Source of the DNA: QHXM01 sp032160165
Lineage (GTDB): Bacteria; Acidobacteriota; Blastocatellia; Pyrinomonadales; Pyrinomonadaceae
Direction of reading: 5' to 3'
Length of the DNA stretch: 64,000 nt
Assembly (NCBI GenBank): GCA_032160165.1
Contig: JAVHWA010000155.1
Span: 1-64,000, forward strand
Part shown: one piece after another, positions 43,428 through 52,372 of the stretch
Layout: every line of letters begins with the position of its first letter
Numbering within the stretch: position 1 is the stretch's first letter
Notes under the pieces: generated by a model
The model's database searches: none
Told to the model about the DNA's origin: nothing
Seen by the model: the letters and a program-made list of their open reading frames with translations, nothing else
Translations under genes and position numbers: made by a program

Positions 43428-45236
43428 ATGGCGATCCCTTTCATAGAAGATAACGATCAGACGCGCGCAAGGGCCGAGCACCTGGAGAAGTTGCGCGGCT
43501 TGGTCGGCAACGTCTATCCCAATAAGTTCGAGCGCAGTCGCGTGACCGAAGCTGAAGACACAATCACCGCGGTCATAGAACGCTTTAGAAATCACGAACC
43601 GGAGGTCAAAGAAGGCGAGCGTCCCGCTCAGGAAGTGCTGGAGCGCGCCAACGAGGAGCTGAACAAGGTGGAGGTTCGCATCAGCGGACGGATCAGTACT
43701 CCTCCCAGAATTATGGGCAAGGCCGCTTTCGTCCATCTTTCGGACGGCGTCTCGCGCCTGCAGATCTACGTTCGCAAAGCCGATGTCAAGGCCATACACA
43801 ACGACGACAAGGCTCCCATCGAAGAGGGTTGGGAAGTCTTCAATCTGCTCGACCACGGCGACTTCATAGGAGTCAGCGGATATCTCTTTATTACGAAGAC
43901 TGGCGAACTATCGGTCCACGTTCACGAGTTACAGTTTCTGGCGAAGGCCATGTTGCCCATGCCGGACAAGCTGCATGGCATTGCCGATCCCGAGATTCGC
44001 CAGCGTCAGCGCTATGCGGACCTGATCGCGGGCAGTCTGAAAATTGAGACCACCCGGGCCGTCGAACCACCTTCGATGGACCTTAGCTCGCGTGAGGTCT
44101 TTGAGCGTCGTTCAAAGGTCATAACAGCGATGCGCCGCTTCCTCGACGAACATGGCTATATCGAAGTAGAGACGCCGATGCTTACTCCCAAAGCGACAGG
44201 CGCAGCCGCGCGGCCATTTAAGACGCATCACAACGCGCTCGATATAGACCTCTACGCGCGCATCGCGCCCGAGCTGTATCTGAAGAGGCTAGTGGTCGGA
44301 GGGTTCGAGAAGGTCTACGAGCTCAATCGCAATTTTAGAAACGAAGGAATAGACCGAACACACAATCCTGAGTTCACCATGTTGGAGTTTTACTGCGCGT
44401 ATATGGATGTGAACGGGATGATGGATTTTTGCGAGGAGATGTTGCGGTCAAGTGTTTACACCGCGACGGGTCACACGCACATCCGCGCGGAGGGACACGA
44501 CATTGATTTTTCGCAACCGTTTGAGCGGTTAAGTATGAAGGAGGCGATTGCTAAGTATTGGAAACCCTTGTACGGAAGAATTGCAGAATGGAAAATAGAT
44601 GAAGACTGGCTTAGCAATCCTAAGAATATTGTGCTATTTGCCAACTTCCAGAAGATGTGGAACGAATTCGGTAATCAAAGATTCCATCTGACTGCTCGAA
44701 CCGATGAGCCATCAGAAGCGCCGGAAATATTTGCAGCAGCCGTAAATGGAACGTTAAAAGAAGCTGAATCAGTGGCTAACAACTCAAACCAACACTCAGA
44801 TGAAGTTCAAGTTGGACAGCATCTAGCCTATATATTTGAGGAGGTTGCTGAACGCCAATTGATTCAACCCACGTTCATTACTGATTTCCCGAAGCCAATC
44901 TCCCCGCTATCGAAAGCATCCCCAAACGACCCAACCGTGGCCGAACGCTTCGAACTCTTTATCGGCGGCCTCGAATGCGCGAATGGCTTCTCTGAGTTGA
45001 ATGATCCGCAGGAACAGTACGATCGATTCCTCGATCAGGCCCAGGCGCGCGAACGTGGCGACGACGAAGCGATGTTGTTGGATGAGGACTACATCCGCGC
45101 GCTCTCGTACGGTATGCCGCCCGCTGCCGGAATCGGCATCGGAATAGATCGTCTCACGATGTTGCTCACCGGCAAGCGCTCGATCCGGGATGTCATCCTC
45201 TTCCCTCACATGAGACCTGAACAGCCGGGGCAATAG
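43428..45236 (+). CDS. lysS: Lysyl-tRNA synthetase, class II, with AT-rich insert
   Basis: Charges tRNA-Lys. 602 residues against about 500 in most bacteria. OB-fold (about 78-195; VEVRISGRISTPPRIMGKAA, FVHLSDGVSRLQIYVRKADV), then motif 1 (EVETPMLTP), motif 2 (RNFRNEGIDRTHNPEFTMLE) and motif 3 (GIGIGIDRLTMLLTGKRSIR). Compared with E. coli LysS the segment 378-468 is about 50 residues longer (WKIDEDWLSNPKNIVLFANF, WNEFGNQRFHLTARTDEPSE, NNSNQHSDEVQVGQHLAY), and a smaller extra stretch lies at about 202-226. Start ATG has no purine-rich ribosome site. Confidence 0.94.
   Translation: MAIPFIEDNDQTRARAEHLEKLRGLVGNVYPNKFERSRVTEAEDTITAVIERFRNHEPEVKEGERPAQEVLERANEELNKVEVRISGRISTPPRIMGKAAFVHLSDGVSRLQIYVRKADVKAIHNDDKAPIEEGWEVFNLLDHGDFIGVSGYLFITKTGELSVHVHELQFLAKAMLPMPDKLHGIADPEIRQRQRYADLIAGSLKIETTRAVEPPSMDLSSREVFERRSKVITAMRRFLDEHGYIEVETPMLTPKATGAAARPFKTHHNALDIDLYARIAPELYLKRLVVGGFEKVYELNRNFRNEGIDRTHNPEFTMLEFYCAYMDVNGMMDFCEEMLRSSVYTATGHTHIRAEGHDIDFSQPFERLSMKEAIAKYWKPLYGRIAEWKIDEDWLSNPKNIVLFANFQKMWNEFGNQRFHLTARTDEPSEAPEIFAAAVNGTLKEAESVANNSNQHSDEVQVGQHLAYIFEEVAERQLIQPTFITDFPKPISPLSKASPNDPTVAERFELFIGGLECANGFSELNDPQEQYDRFLDQAQARERGDDEAMLLDEDYIRALSYGMPPAAGIGIGIDRLTMLLTGKRSIRDVILFPHMRPEQPGQ
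44559..44831 (+). other. AT-rich insert within lysS
   Basis: Codons 378-468 of LysRS, extra relative to typical bacterial enzymes. Two adjacent 60-base lines here (44521-44580 and 44581-44640) have about 43% and 35% GC by hand count, far below the surrounding gene. The frame is maintained. Confidence 0.6.
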
Positions 45237-45389
45237 CTGGCCTGTTACGCGCCAACCGCCAATCGGCGCAGTAGTCCGCCGTCAGCGAGCGCATCGATGG
45301 ATTGCCCTGGTCGCCGATTGAGATGAGAGTAGTTTCTGGTTGTGCAATTGGATTGAGCACCAAAGCGATCAGAGACGCACGACGAACGA
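45237..45389. other. 153-bp convergent gap between lysS and the kinase
   Basis: No ORF or clear hairpin. The kinase stop lies at the far end. Confidence 0.4.
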
Positions 45390-47153
45390 CTATTGCCACG
45401 CGTCAGTAATATAAGTTATAGCGCCGGTATCCAAATAAGTGTTTGTGCCGACAAATGCTCTGAAGTGATTACCCAATAAGTCAAGAACCCCGTGCAGGTC
45501 CGGGTAGCGCGGCACAACTGTCTCCACGATAATACAGGGTTTCGCGAGATAAAGAGTGAGTTGCCATTCTTCCGCTCGCTTTCGGAACACTGGACTGTCC
45601 TCGACTGCCCGTAAAAAGGTCCTCCATTGATCATCGGCACTAACCGTCGGTCTCAAAACAACATATGCTCGAATCTGATTTGGTGCATCAGGCTTGAGTT
45701 CTCGGATGATTAACCCCATCGCAATCAAACGATCGGCCACTCTTTGGCATTCCCTGAGTGGCGCAGCGCGCTCATGTTCGTCGTGTTTCGTCGCCTCCCT
45801 AATGCAGGTGTTGAGGGCCAAGAGGTCGCCCCCGTGATACCCAGGAGTGTGTTCGGGCTCAGGAAACTCCCGCTCCGGAGCTCCTGCCCAGACATATTCG
45901 ATCCGACTTATGGTGTGAAACTCATAGGGTTGTAGGGCGGTCGCTGCTTCCGTGTTGGCCGGGAACTGGCTGGCGATGCGCGCGCGCAACTCTTCCCACT
46001 GTTCATCTGTGAGCCAAATTCGAATAATGATATCGTAGCTGCCGAATACTTCGAACCTTGAATATCTATCGGAGTACTGGTCTGTAATCATTCTTAACAC
46101 ACGCTCTCGAAGTCCATAGCGATCCAGTTGAAGTAGCGCAAAGCGAAGCTGCTCTTTTCTCTGCTCGTGGACTGCCGGCGCGAAGAGGTATCTGGGCACA
46201 GACTCATCAAAGAGTCCCCTTTCCTCTTTCCTCTTGTACGCTTCCTCCAGTAGGTATTCGACGCGTCGCATGATTTGTGGCAAATCCGGCCGGTCCAATT
46301 CGTTTGGCCGCGTCATATCGTTCAGCAAGGCATCCAGATAGGGACTGTCAATCCCACAGTCTGCCAACACTCGCGCCAGCCCCGTCCTATGCACCTCCTC
46401 GATACACCCAATATCGTCTCTGCCACATGAGGAAAAATCCAGGCGCGATCGCCCAGTTAAGATTTCGAAGAAGGTCAGGCCGAGTGAGTAGATATCTGAT
46501 TTGGTAGTTGCCGGCTGCTTGAATTGCTCCGGCGGCATGTAACTAGGTGTCCCTTGTATACCTTCGTTCGAAAATATCTCTCCGGTAACAAGTCTGGTTA
46601 TGCCGAAGTCAGTGAGCTTGAAAATCAGAAACGGCCTGTGTTCACTTGGGAACAGGAGAACATTGTGCGGTTTCAAGTCGGAGTGGATGCGGCCTTTTGC
46701 ATGCAAGGCTGATAGTCCGCGAAGTAGCTGACGCAAGACAAGAGTTGCCCATCTAAGGTTTTGTCGCAGATAAGTCGAGACGGGTCCGCTAAAGGCATGC
46801 ATGTTTATGGTTGCCCGAGCGTCACCCATCTCCGACAGTTCCATTGTGTATCCAGTAATGAGGTGTTCTTCAAAAAACTCTCCAAACCCTCGCTTGATTA
46901 TTACAACGTTCTCATGGTCGACGTTTGATAGATGTTCTATTTCCGAATCCATTCGGCGTCGCGCTGCTTGCGCTGTGTCGCCGGTTCGATCTTGACTGGG
47001 AATGGCCAAGATCTTTGCTGCGACAAGCTTCTTTTTCAGGGTTGTATCCTCACACTCCCAGACTTGACCTTGCGCCCCAATTCCCAAGAGTCGACGAAGG
47101 ATCAGCCCGCTGTCGCGAAGATAAAGATCCGGTACAAGGATGTGGTCTTCCAA
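45390..47153 (-). CDS. Serine/threonine protein kinase with unknown C-terminal domain
   Basis: Hanks-type kinase of 587 residues with all catalytic elements: glycine loop GIGAQGQV (24-31), Lys47 (LVAAKIL), Glu71, catalytic loop IHSDLKPHNVLL with Asp159, Asn164 (HSD instead of HRD), Asp182 in LTDFGIT, PPEQF (Glu209) and Asp220. Kinase spans about 18-290. The C-terminal half (about 300-587) has no family I recognise and includes WQLTLYLAKPCIIVETVVPR. TTG start with a perfect GGAGGTG 4 bases upstream; the first ATG is out of frame. Divergent from the AIPR gene at 47439, suggesting a functional pair, which is inferred. Confidence 0.88.
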   Translation of the reverse strand: MEDHILVPDLYLRDSGLILRRLLGIGAQGQVWECEDTTLKKKLVAAKILAIPSQDRTGDTAQAARRRMDSEIEHLSNVDHENVVIIKRGFGEFFEEHLITGYTMELSEMGDARATINMHAFSGPVSTYLRQNLRWATLVLRQLLRGLSALHAKGRIHSDLKPHNVLLFPSEHRPFLIFKLTDFGITRLVTGEIFSNEGIQGTPSYMPPEQFKQPATTKSDIYSLGLTFFEILTGRSRLDFSSCGRDDIGCIEEVHRTGLARVLADCGIDSPYLDALLNDMTRPNELDRPDLPQIMRRVEYLLEEAYKRKEERGLFDESVPRYLFAPAVHEQRKEQLRFALLQLDRYGLRERVLRMITDQYSDRYSRFEVFGSYDIIIRIWLTDEQWEELRARIASQFPANTEAATALQPYEFHTISRIEYVWAGAPEREFPEPEHTPGYHGGDLLALNTCIREATKHDEHERAAPLRECQRVADRLIAMGLIIRELKPDAPNQIRAYVVLRPTVSADDQWRTFLRAVEDSPVFRKRAEEWQLTLYLAKPCIIVETVVPRYPDLHGVLDLLGNHFRAFVGTNTYLDTGAITYITDAWQ

Positions 47154-47339
47154 AACTCACCTCCATGAATGTCTGAGTTGCTCGTCAGCTATGCCTCGTT
47201 GAGCTGAAACGCCGATTGAAGTGTTCTACCTGCGGGCTGTGAGCTAAGTGAGAGGTAGAAAAGAGTCTTACAAATAACGGGATGTCTAATAGTCGAAGTG
47301 CAAGTGGAAGTCAAGCGCGGAATAAGAAGGAAATATGTT

Positions 47340-47368
47340 TTGACAATCCCTGCATTTGGATTTAGAGT
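47340..47368 (+). promoter_or_regulatory. Candidate promoter of the AIPR gene
   Basis: -35 TTGACA (47340-47345, perfect), 17-base spacer, -10 TAGAGT (47363-47368, four of six), giving a leader of about 64 bases to ATG 47439. Confidence 0.6.
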
Positions 47369-47438
47369 TGCCGCGTCGATCCACTCGTCCCAGCTGGAAG
47401 CTGGCGACAAATCCAAGTGGTCGCGAGGAGAAATAAGA

Positions 47439-48677
47439 ATGAGTAAAGCTATTAAAGCTGCGGACGTAGTCCGCCAAGAATACGTCGAACTCACCTACCA
47501 CTCGCTCCGAAACATCAGTACTCCGGAAGACATAGAGAGCAACCGAAAGGTATACGCGGGCAGCATTCTCTGTGATCGCACGCTGGGACTACCAACAGAC
47601 GAAAATGTCCGGGAGTATCTCGTAGAGGCTGAGGGTAAGAAGCGTCGCGCTAAGACCCAGGTTCATCGCGCGATCGAACGCACCTTATACGACCGACCAC
47701 AGGATTTCGCGGTCCTCAATGGAGGACTCGTTCTGGTCGCTCGTGACGCTACGGTTGATGACGCGAACAAGAAGATTCGTCTCGTTAAGCCCAGCATAAT
47801 AAACGGGGCTCAGACCCAAGGCGTGCTGCGGGATTTCTATAACTCGTGTGACCGTGACAACGTTACTCCTGATCCCATTCACGTTAAGTTCGAGCTCATT
47901 GTCACCGATGACGATGAACTGATTGGGGAAATTTCAATCGCGCGGAATTTTCAGAACGACGTTCTGACAGTTTCGATTGTCGGCAGACGGGGCATGCTTG
48001 AGGAACTCGACCAGCGGTTTCAGGCGTACGGCAAAACACCTGAGAACATGATGCTGCGGAAACGAGAGACGGATCTGTCAGAGGACTTCGTTCGAACTGA
48101 GCGGTTAGTTCAAGTCCTCACAGCGCTCACGCCTGAATCGTTATGGATGAAGCCATTTGAAAACGGGTACCCGAGCAAGGCATACACATACAGCGCTTCG
48201 TCCAAATGCCTAAAGGAGTATCAAGACATCTTCACTCTCGCCAAGAGCGAGCCTTCGGATGACGATACCGACCATAGACGGGAGCAGCGAACGAAAGCAA
48301 TCGCGCTGTACGAGTTCTATCTCGATGTAGTTGGTCAGGCGTGGGAGCTGTATGAAAAGTGGAAAACCCACCAAGGCTTTAAGGGTACGGCACTGCGGAA
48401 GATCGATCGGGACGAAGCGAAGAACGTGACCAACGTCCCTGATGGCATCGTCTTCCCCATTTTGGCGTCACTCTCCGTTTTCGCTAACAAGCATCCTAGA
48501 AAGGGTTGGCAGGTTACCGTTCCGTCACACGCGGACGCTCAGCTAATCCAAGCGGCCAAGCAGGTGTACATGAACTTAGCGAATTCGAACCCGAGCACTA
48601 TGGGTAAGTCGCAAGCATGCTACGCCCTACTGAACATGATCTCTGCCAACCTGGCGACACGACCGCAAAATAATTAA
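47439..48677 (+). CDS. AIPR-family protein (abortive infection phage resistance)
   Basis: Family PF10592, named for an abortive-infection link in phage defence. 412 residues from ATG 47439 (GAGGAGAAATAAG upstream; the frame continues upstream to 47298 without a site). Core motifs: DFAVLNGGLVLVAR (about 89-102), KPSIINGAQTQGVL (117-130) and EISIARNFQNDVLTVSI (164-180). Function in the family is not resolved; some members act in cyclic nucleotide or phage-defence contexts. GC looks somewhat lower than neighbours. It is divergent from a TTG-start kinase; both are bounded by REP-like repeat on the right and LysRS on the left. Confidence 0.85.
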   Translation: MSKAIKAADVVRQEYVELTYHSLRNISTPEDIESNRKVYAGSILCDRTLGLPTDENVREYLVEAEGKKRRAKTQVHRAIERTLYDRPQDFAVLNGGLVLVARDATVDDANKKIRLVKPSIINGAQTQGVLRDFYNSCDRDNVTPDPIHVKFELIVTDDDELIGEISIARNFQNDVLTVSIVGRRGMLEELDQRFQAYGKTPENMMLRKRETDLSEDFVRTERLVQVLTALTPESLWMKPFENGYPSKAYTYSASSKCLKEYQDIFTLAKSEPSDDDTDHRREQRTKAIALYEFYLDVVGQAWELYEKWKTHQGFKGTALRKIDRDEAKNVTNVPDGIVFPILASLSVFANKHPRKGWQVTVPSHADAQLIQAAKQVYMNLANSNPSTMGKSQACYALLNMISANLATRPQNN

Positions 48678-48718
48678 CAAGAAGCAGATCCGAAGATCTC
48701 CGTCGCGTGATAGCGGTG

Positions 48719-48830
48719 AGCCCCGTAGGGGCGACACAATTTCTGTCGCCCCTACGGGCTCGAACAATTCTTTGTGAACTCTTACCCAGGGCTTGCGCCC
48801 TGGGCTACAGATATTTCGCTCCTACGGAGC
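48719..48830. repeat. REP-like palindrome with compensated stems (AIPR-TPR convergent gap)
   Basis: GAGCCCCGTAGGGGCGACA (48719-48737) pairs with TGTCGCCCCTACGGGCTC (48745-48762), then CCCAGGGCTTGCGCCCTGGG (48786-48805) and CTACAGATATTTCGCTCC. Same layout as 31893-32090 but with different stem sequences. It lies between the AIPR gene and the convergent TPR gene. Confidence 0.88.
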
Positions 48831-48909
48831 TCGTGCGTCGTCTCAGATAATCGGCTACTGCCCTGTGCGCTCGTCGGCTATTGACTACTTAGCCCTCGCT
48901 AACTCTCGG

Positions 48910-49905
48910 CTACTGCACTGTCCCTCTCCGCTGAATCGAGCGATGCAGTTGGCGCGCACGGACCGGATCCAGCTTCAACAGGACCCTGTATTGAGCGAGT
49001 GCGTCATTGCGGTCCCCTGAGCCTAGATAAGCCAGACCCAGATTGTGATGAGCCTCTGAATATCCGGTCCTTAATCGTATCGCTTCAGTCAACGGTCCGA
49101 TGGCATCGGCATAGCGCCTCAGGCTGACATACGCCCAACCCACGTTATAATGCGCATAAGCGAAGTCGGGTTTTAGCCGCAGCGCCTCCTGAAACTCGGC
49201 CAATGCCTCATCCCATCGGTCAGCGAATCCCAGGCCAACTCCACGATTGCGATGCGCTTCCGCCAGGTTGGGCTTGAGCGTCAAAGCGCGTTCGGCCGAG
49301 ATCTGCCCATCCACATGTCGACCCATTCGGTTATAGGTGTAGCTTAGATTGTTGTGAGCTTCGGCAAGCTGAGGATTCAATTGAATCGCCCGCTCGTACT
49401 CGGACGCCGCGTCCTTCAACCGATCCAGTCGCATATAAATCACACCCAGGTTGTATTGAAACTCGGCGTCGGTCGGATCCAGCCGGATCGCTTCCTTTAG
49501 TGCTCGAATGGCCTCGCGGAACCGTCCGATCTGACCGTACGCGAGGCCGAGATTGTTGTGCGCTGCGGCATCGTCACGATCACTTGCGATGGCGCGTTCG
49601 TAGATGGAGATCGCATCCTTGTTCTTGCCTGCGTTGAGATACGAATACCCCAACCGACGAGCTTCCTCAATTTGCGATTGTGTCGGAGGCTTGATGCGCA
49701 GGGTCTGGTTCTGACGGGCCGACATCGCTGTGGGAGGTTTGATGCCGAGCTTGACGATCGGCATGATCGCGCCGCCCGACGGGTCCTGCAGCTGCCCTGG
49801 GCCGAGTAGAATGTCCTGGGCATGAACAGCGTTCGCCTGGCTAGACAGTAGAAGAGCCAAAAGCGCGAAGGCGACCCACATGGAACGTACGAAGTTTCTG
49901 TTCAT
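48910..49905 (-). CDS. Secreted TPR protein
   Basis: From ATG 49905 331 residues: signal peptide (about 1-30, FALLALLLSSQANAVHAQ) and seven or eight TPR units from about 80 (RLGYSYLNAGKNKDAISIYE, AHNNLGLAYGQIGRFREAIR, FQYNLGVIYMRLDRLKDAAS, AHNNLSYTYNRMGRHVDGQI, AYVSLRRYADAIGPLTEAIR, LAYLGSGDRNDALAQYRVLL). TPRs mediate protein-protein contacts. The longer ORF start at 49977 is possible, but the signal peptide begins at 49905. Role unknown. Confidence 0.82.
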   Translation of the reverse strand: MNRNFVRSMWVAFALLALLLSSQANAVHAQDILLGPGQLQDPSGGAIMPIVKLGIKPPTAMSARQNQTLRIKPPTQSQIEEARRLGYSYLNAGKNKDAISIYERAIASDRDDAAAHNNLGLAYGQIGRFREAIRALKEAIRLDPTDAEFQYNLGVIYMRLDRLKDAASEYERAIQLNPQLAEAHNNLSYTYNRMGRHVDGQISAERALTLKPNLAEAHRNRGVGLGFADRWDEALAEFQEALRLKPDFAYAHYNVGWAYVSLRRYADAIGPLTEAIRLRTGYSEAHHNLGLAYLGSGDRNDALAQYRVLLKLDPVRARQLHRSIQRRGTVQ

Positions 49906-50033
49906 CAAATCGTCGTATGCGGCCAACGTCCGTTGCTCGAATGAGTCAATTTCCGAAGTAGGTAATCCACGAAACATCGCGAACGAGTCACACGAAGCAA
50001 CGCGAATCTCTTTTCGCGCGGCGTTTAAGCGCC

Positions 50034-50082
50034 CGACAAACTTTTAGTTTGTCGCAATGACGCGACAAGGTGAAGTTTGTCG
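50034..50082. repeat. CGACAAACT hairpin element
   Basis: CGACAAACT (50034-50042), loop TTT, AGTTTGTCG (50046-50054); then a weaker CGACAA (50063-50068) / TTGTCG (50077-50082). Between the TPR gene and the M13 stop. Third copy of this family in the window. Confidence 0.8.
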
Positions 50083-50094
50083 GACTTAGAGCGC

Positions 50095-52197
50095 TTACCA
50101 AATCTGACAGCGTTGCTCGCGAACCATCCCATCTCCAGGCTTGCAACCGAAGGCCTGTGCGAACGACGGCATGTTTGAGAGCGGTCCGTTGACGCGGAAT
50201 TTGCCCAAGGGATGAGGATCAGTGGCTGTCAACAGACGGGCTGCTTCCGGGCGAACGTTCTGGGCCCACACCTGCGCCCACCCAAGGAAAAACCGTTGCT
50301 CCGGTGTAAATCCTTCGATGTCCTTTGGACGCGGTTTCCCTTCAAGCGACTTCTGGTAGGCGGCGAACGCGACCGTCAACCCACCCAGGTCGGCGACTGA
50401 TTCACCCACCACCAGCTTTCCGTTCTGATGCAAGCCAGGTTCGACCTCGAACGAGTCGAATTGCTTTACCACGCAGTCAGTGCGTTCACTGAATTTCTTA
50501 AAGTCCTCGGGTGTCCACCACATCACCAGATTGCCGTCCGCGTCAAACTTCGCCCCCTGATCGTCGAACCCGTGCGTCATCTCATGTCCGATGACAGCGC
50601 CGATGCCACCATAGTTATACGCGTCGTCGGCCTTGGGATCGTAGAACGGTGGCTGAAGAATTCCCGCGGGGAAGACAATCTCGTTCATGGATGGATTGTA
50701 ATAAGCGTTCACCGTCGGAGGAGACATGCCCCACTCGGTGCGGTCGATGGGCTTGCCGATCTTGCCCAGGTTGCGTTTGAACTCGAATGCTCCGGCATTG
50801 ACCAGATTGTTGTAGTAAGGCCCGCGACTTACTGTTAGCGCTTCATAGCTGCGCCACTTGTCAGGGAACCCGATCTTTCGCATAAAGGCTTCGAGCTTCG
50901 CGGTCGCGCGCTGCCGGGTTTGCGCGCTCATCCAGCTAAGCGTAGAGAGGTCTGCCCGCAGGGCTTCGATCAAATTCTTGACCATCGCCTGGGCTCGGAC
51001 CTTCGCCTGCGGCGTGAATGTCTTGGCTACGTAAATCTCACCAAGAGCTTCGCCAAGCGCGCGGTCGGTGCTTGCCACGCAACGTTTCCAGCGGGGAAGC
51101 ATCTCTTTGGTACCCTGAAGGTATTTGCCGTTGAAGCTGAAGTTCTCCTCGACGAATTTCGATGGGAGCGTAGGAGACGCAGCGTTCACCAGATGCCAGC
51201 GAAGATATACCTTCCAGTCATCCACCGGAATTTCGGTAAGTAGCTTGTCCGCGCCTTTGAAGAAGTTGGGTTGAGCGATGTTGACTTTGCCTACCTCAGG
51301 AAGCCCTATTCCGCGAAGGTATCGGCCCCAGTCGAAGTGAGGCATCATCTCGATCAGCTCTGCCTTGATCATGGGATGATAGTTGGCCTCAGGATCTCGT
51401 CGCTGCACGCGGGTAACAGAATTCTCGGCCAGCCTGGTCTCGATATTCAGCACGGTTTTGGCTTCCGCCGCGGAACGGTCCGCATCATCACCCATCAGCT
51501 CGAAGGTACGCGCGACGTGCTTCATGTACTCCGCGCGGGTGGCCTTCGACTTATCGTCGTCCTTTGTGTAGTAGTCGCGGTCCGGAAGACCCAGCCCACC
51601 CTGAACGGCCTGCGCGATTACACTCTTCGAGTCCTTGAAGTCCTGCGCCACGCCAAAGCCGAAGACCGCCGGAATCCTATGCGCATGAAAGCGGGCGATC
51701 CCGTCCTCGAGACTGAGCAGGTCCGTGATGTCGTTGATGCGCTTGAGTTCCTCGTTGAGCGGATTAAGGCCTTCGCTCTCGATCTTCGACTCGTCCATGC
51801 AGGAGGAATAATAGTCAGCCACCTTTTGCTCATTGCCCGGGCGCAACTTCTTCCTGGCAAGCAATTCATCCAGGATCGACTTCAGGGTGGTGGTGTTTCC
51901 CTGATCCAACAGCTCGAACCTTCCCCACCTTGAATAGGCCGCCGGTATGGGATTCTTCGCGGCCCAGCCTCCGTTGGCGAAACCATTGAAGTCCTTACAG
52001 GCATTTACGCTTCGGTCCAGGTTCGCGAAATCGAAACCGGACTTAACAGACTTTTGAGGAGAGTCAACGAATAAACCCAGAGGATCAGAATCATTTGTGG
52101 TCAAAGCTGCCCTGCTGGTCCGGCTGCTGATTATCGATAAGGCAGCGAAGGCCAGCAACACCACGGCGAACAGCATGCGCCGGCTAAGGAATGTCAT
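50095..52197 (-). CDS. M13 (neprilysin/PepO-type) zinc endopeptidase, exported
   Basis: A 700-residue metallopeptidase with a signal or anchor segment (about 8-28, VVLLAFAALSII) and the M13 domain. Catalytic VIGHEMTHGFDDQGAKFD (HExxH) and the third ligand in VGESVADLGGLTVAFAAYQK are present, with CxxC-free neprilysin motif NAYYNPSMNEIVFPAGILQP (NAYY). Peptides shorter than about 40 residues are the family's substrates. Four Cys and the terminal CQIW are typical of neprilysins. GAGGAGG precedes ATG. Confidence 0.94.
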   Translation of the reverse strand: MTFLSRRMLFAVVLLAFAALSIISSRTSRAALTTNDSDPLGLFVDSPQKSVKSGFDFANLDRSVNACKDFNGFANGGWAAKNPIPAAYSRWGRFELLDQGNTTTLKSILDELLARKKLRPGNEQKVADYYSSCMDESKIESEGLNPLNEELKRINDITDLLSLEDGIARFHAHRIPAVFGFGVAQDFKDSKSVIAQAVQGGLGLPDRDYYTKDDDKSKATRAEYMKHVARTFELMGDDADRSAAEAKTVLNIETRLAENSVTRVQRRDPEANYHPMIKAELIEMMPHFDWGRYLRGIGLPEVGKVNIAQPNFFKGADKLLTEIPVDDWKVYLRWHLVNAASPTLPSKFVEENFSFNGKYLQGTKEMLPRWKRCVASTDRALGEALGEIYVAKTFTPQAKVRAQAMVKNLIEALRADLSTLSWMSAQTRQRATAKLEAFMRKIGFPDKWRSYEALTVSRGPYYNNLVNAGAFEFKRNLGKIGKPIDRTEWGMSPPTVNAYYNPSMNEIVFPAGILQPPFYDPKADDAYNYGGIGAVIGHEMTHGFDDQGAKFDADGNLVMWWTPEDFKKFSERTDCVVKQFDSFEVEPGLHQNGKLVVGESVADLGGLTVAFAAYQKSLEGKPRPKDIEGFTPEQRFFLGWAQVWAQNVRPEAARLLTATDPHPLGKFRVNGPLSNMPSFAQAFGCKPGDGMVREQRCQIW

Positions 52198-52300
52198 AGC
52201 AGAATCCTCCTCACTGAAGTCGTTTTCTCGAATTGGCAGGGAACGGGAGGAATCTTATCAATTAAGAATTGGAAATGGAAATCCAGGACGACAGGCTAGA

Positions 52301-52322
52301 ACACCTCGCTGAAGCGAGGTGT
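52301..52322 (-). terminator. Hairpin after the TPR gene
   Basis: ACACCTCGC (52301-52309), loop TGAA, GCGAGGTGT (52314-52322). Downstream of the TPR gene read on minus; no clear T-run. Confidence 0.5.
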
Positions 52323-52372
52323 GAATGAGATCAGCACAACCGATGATCCTGTGCCTTCTCTTGCTTTCAATA

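Noticed and set aside
43422..43856. 144-residue ORF antisense to lysS
   Set aside because: Antisense shadow of a real gene.
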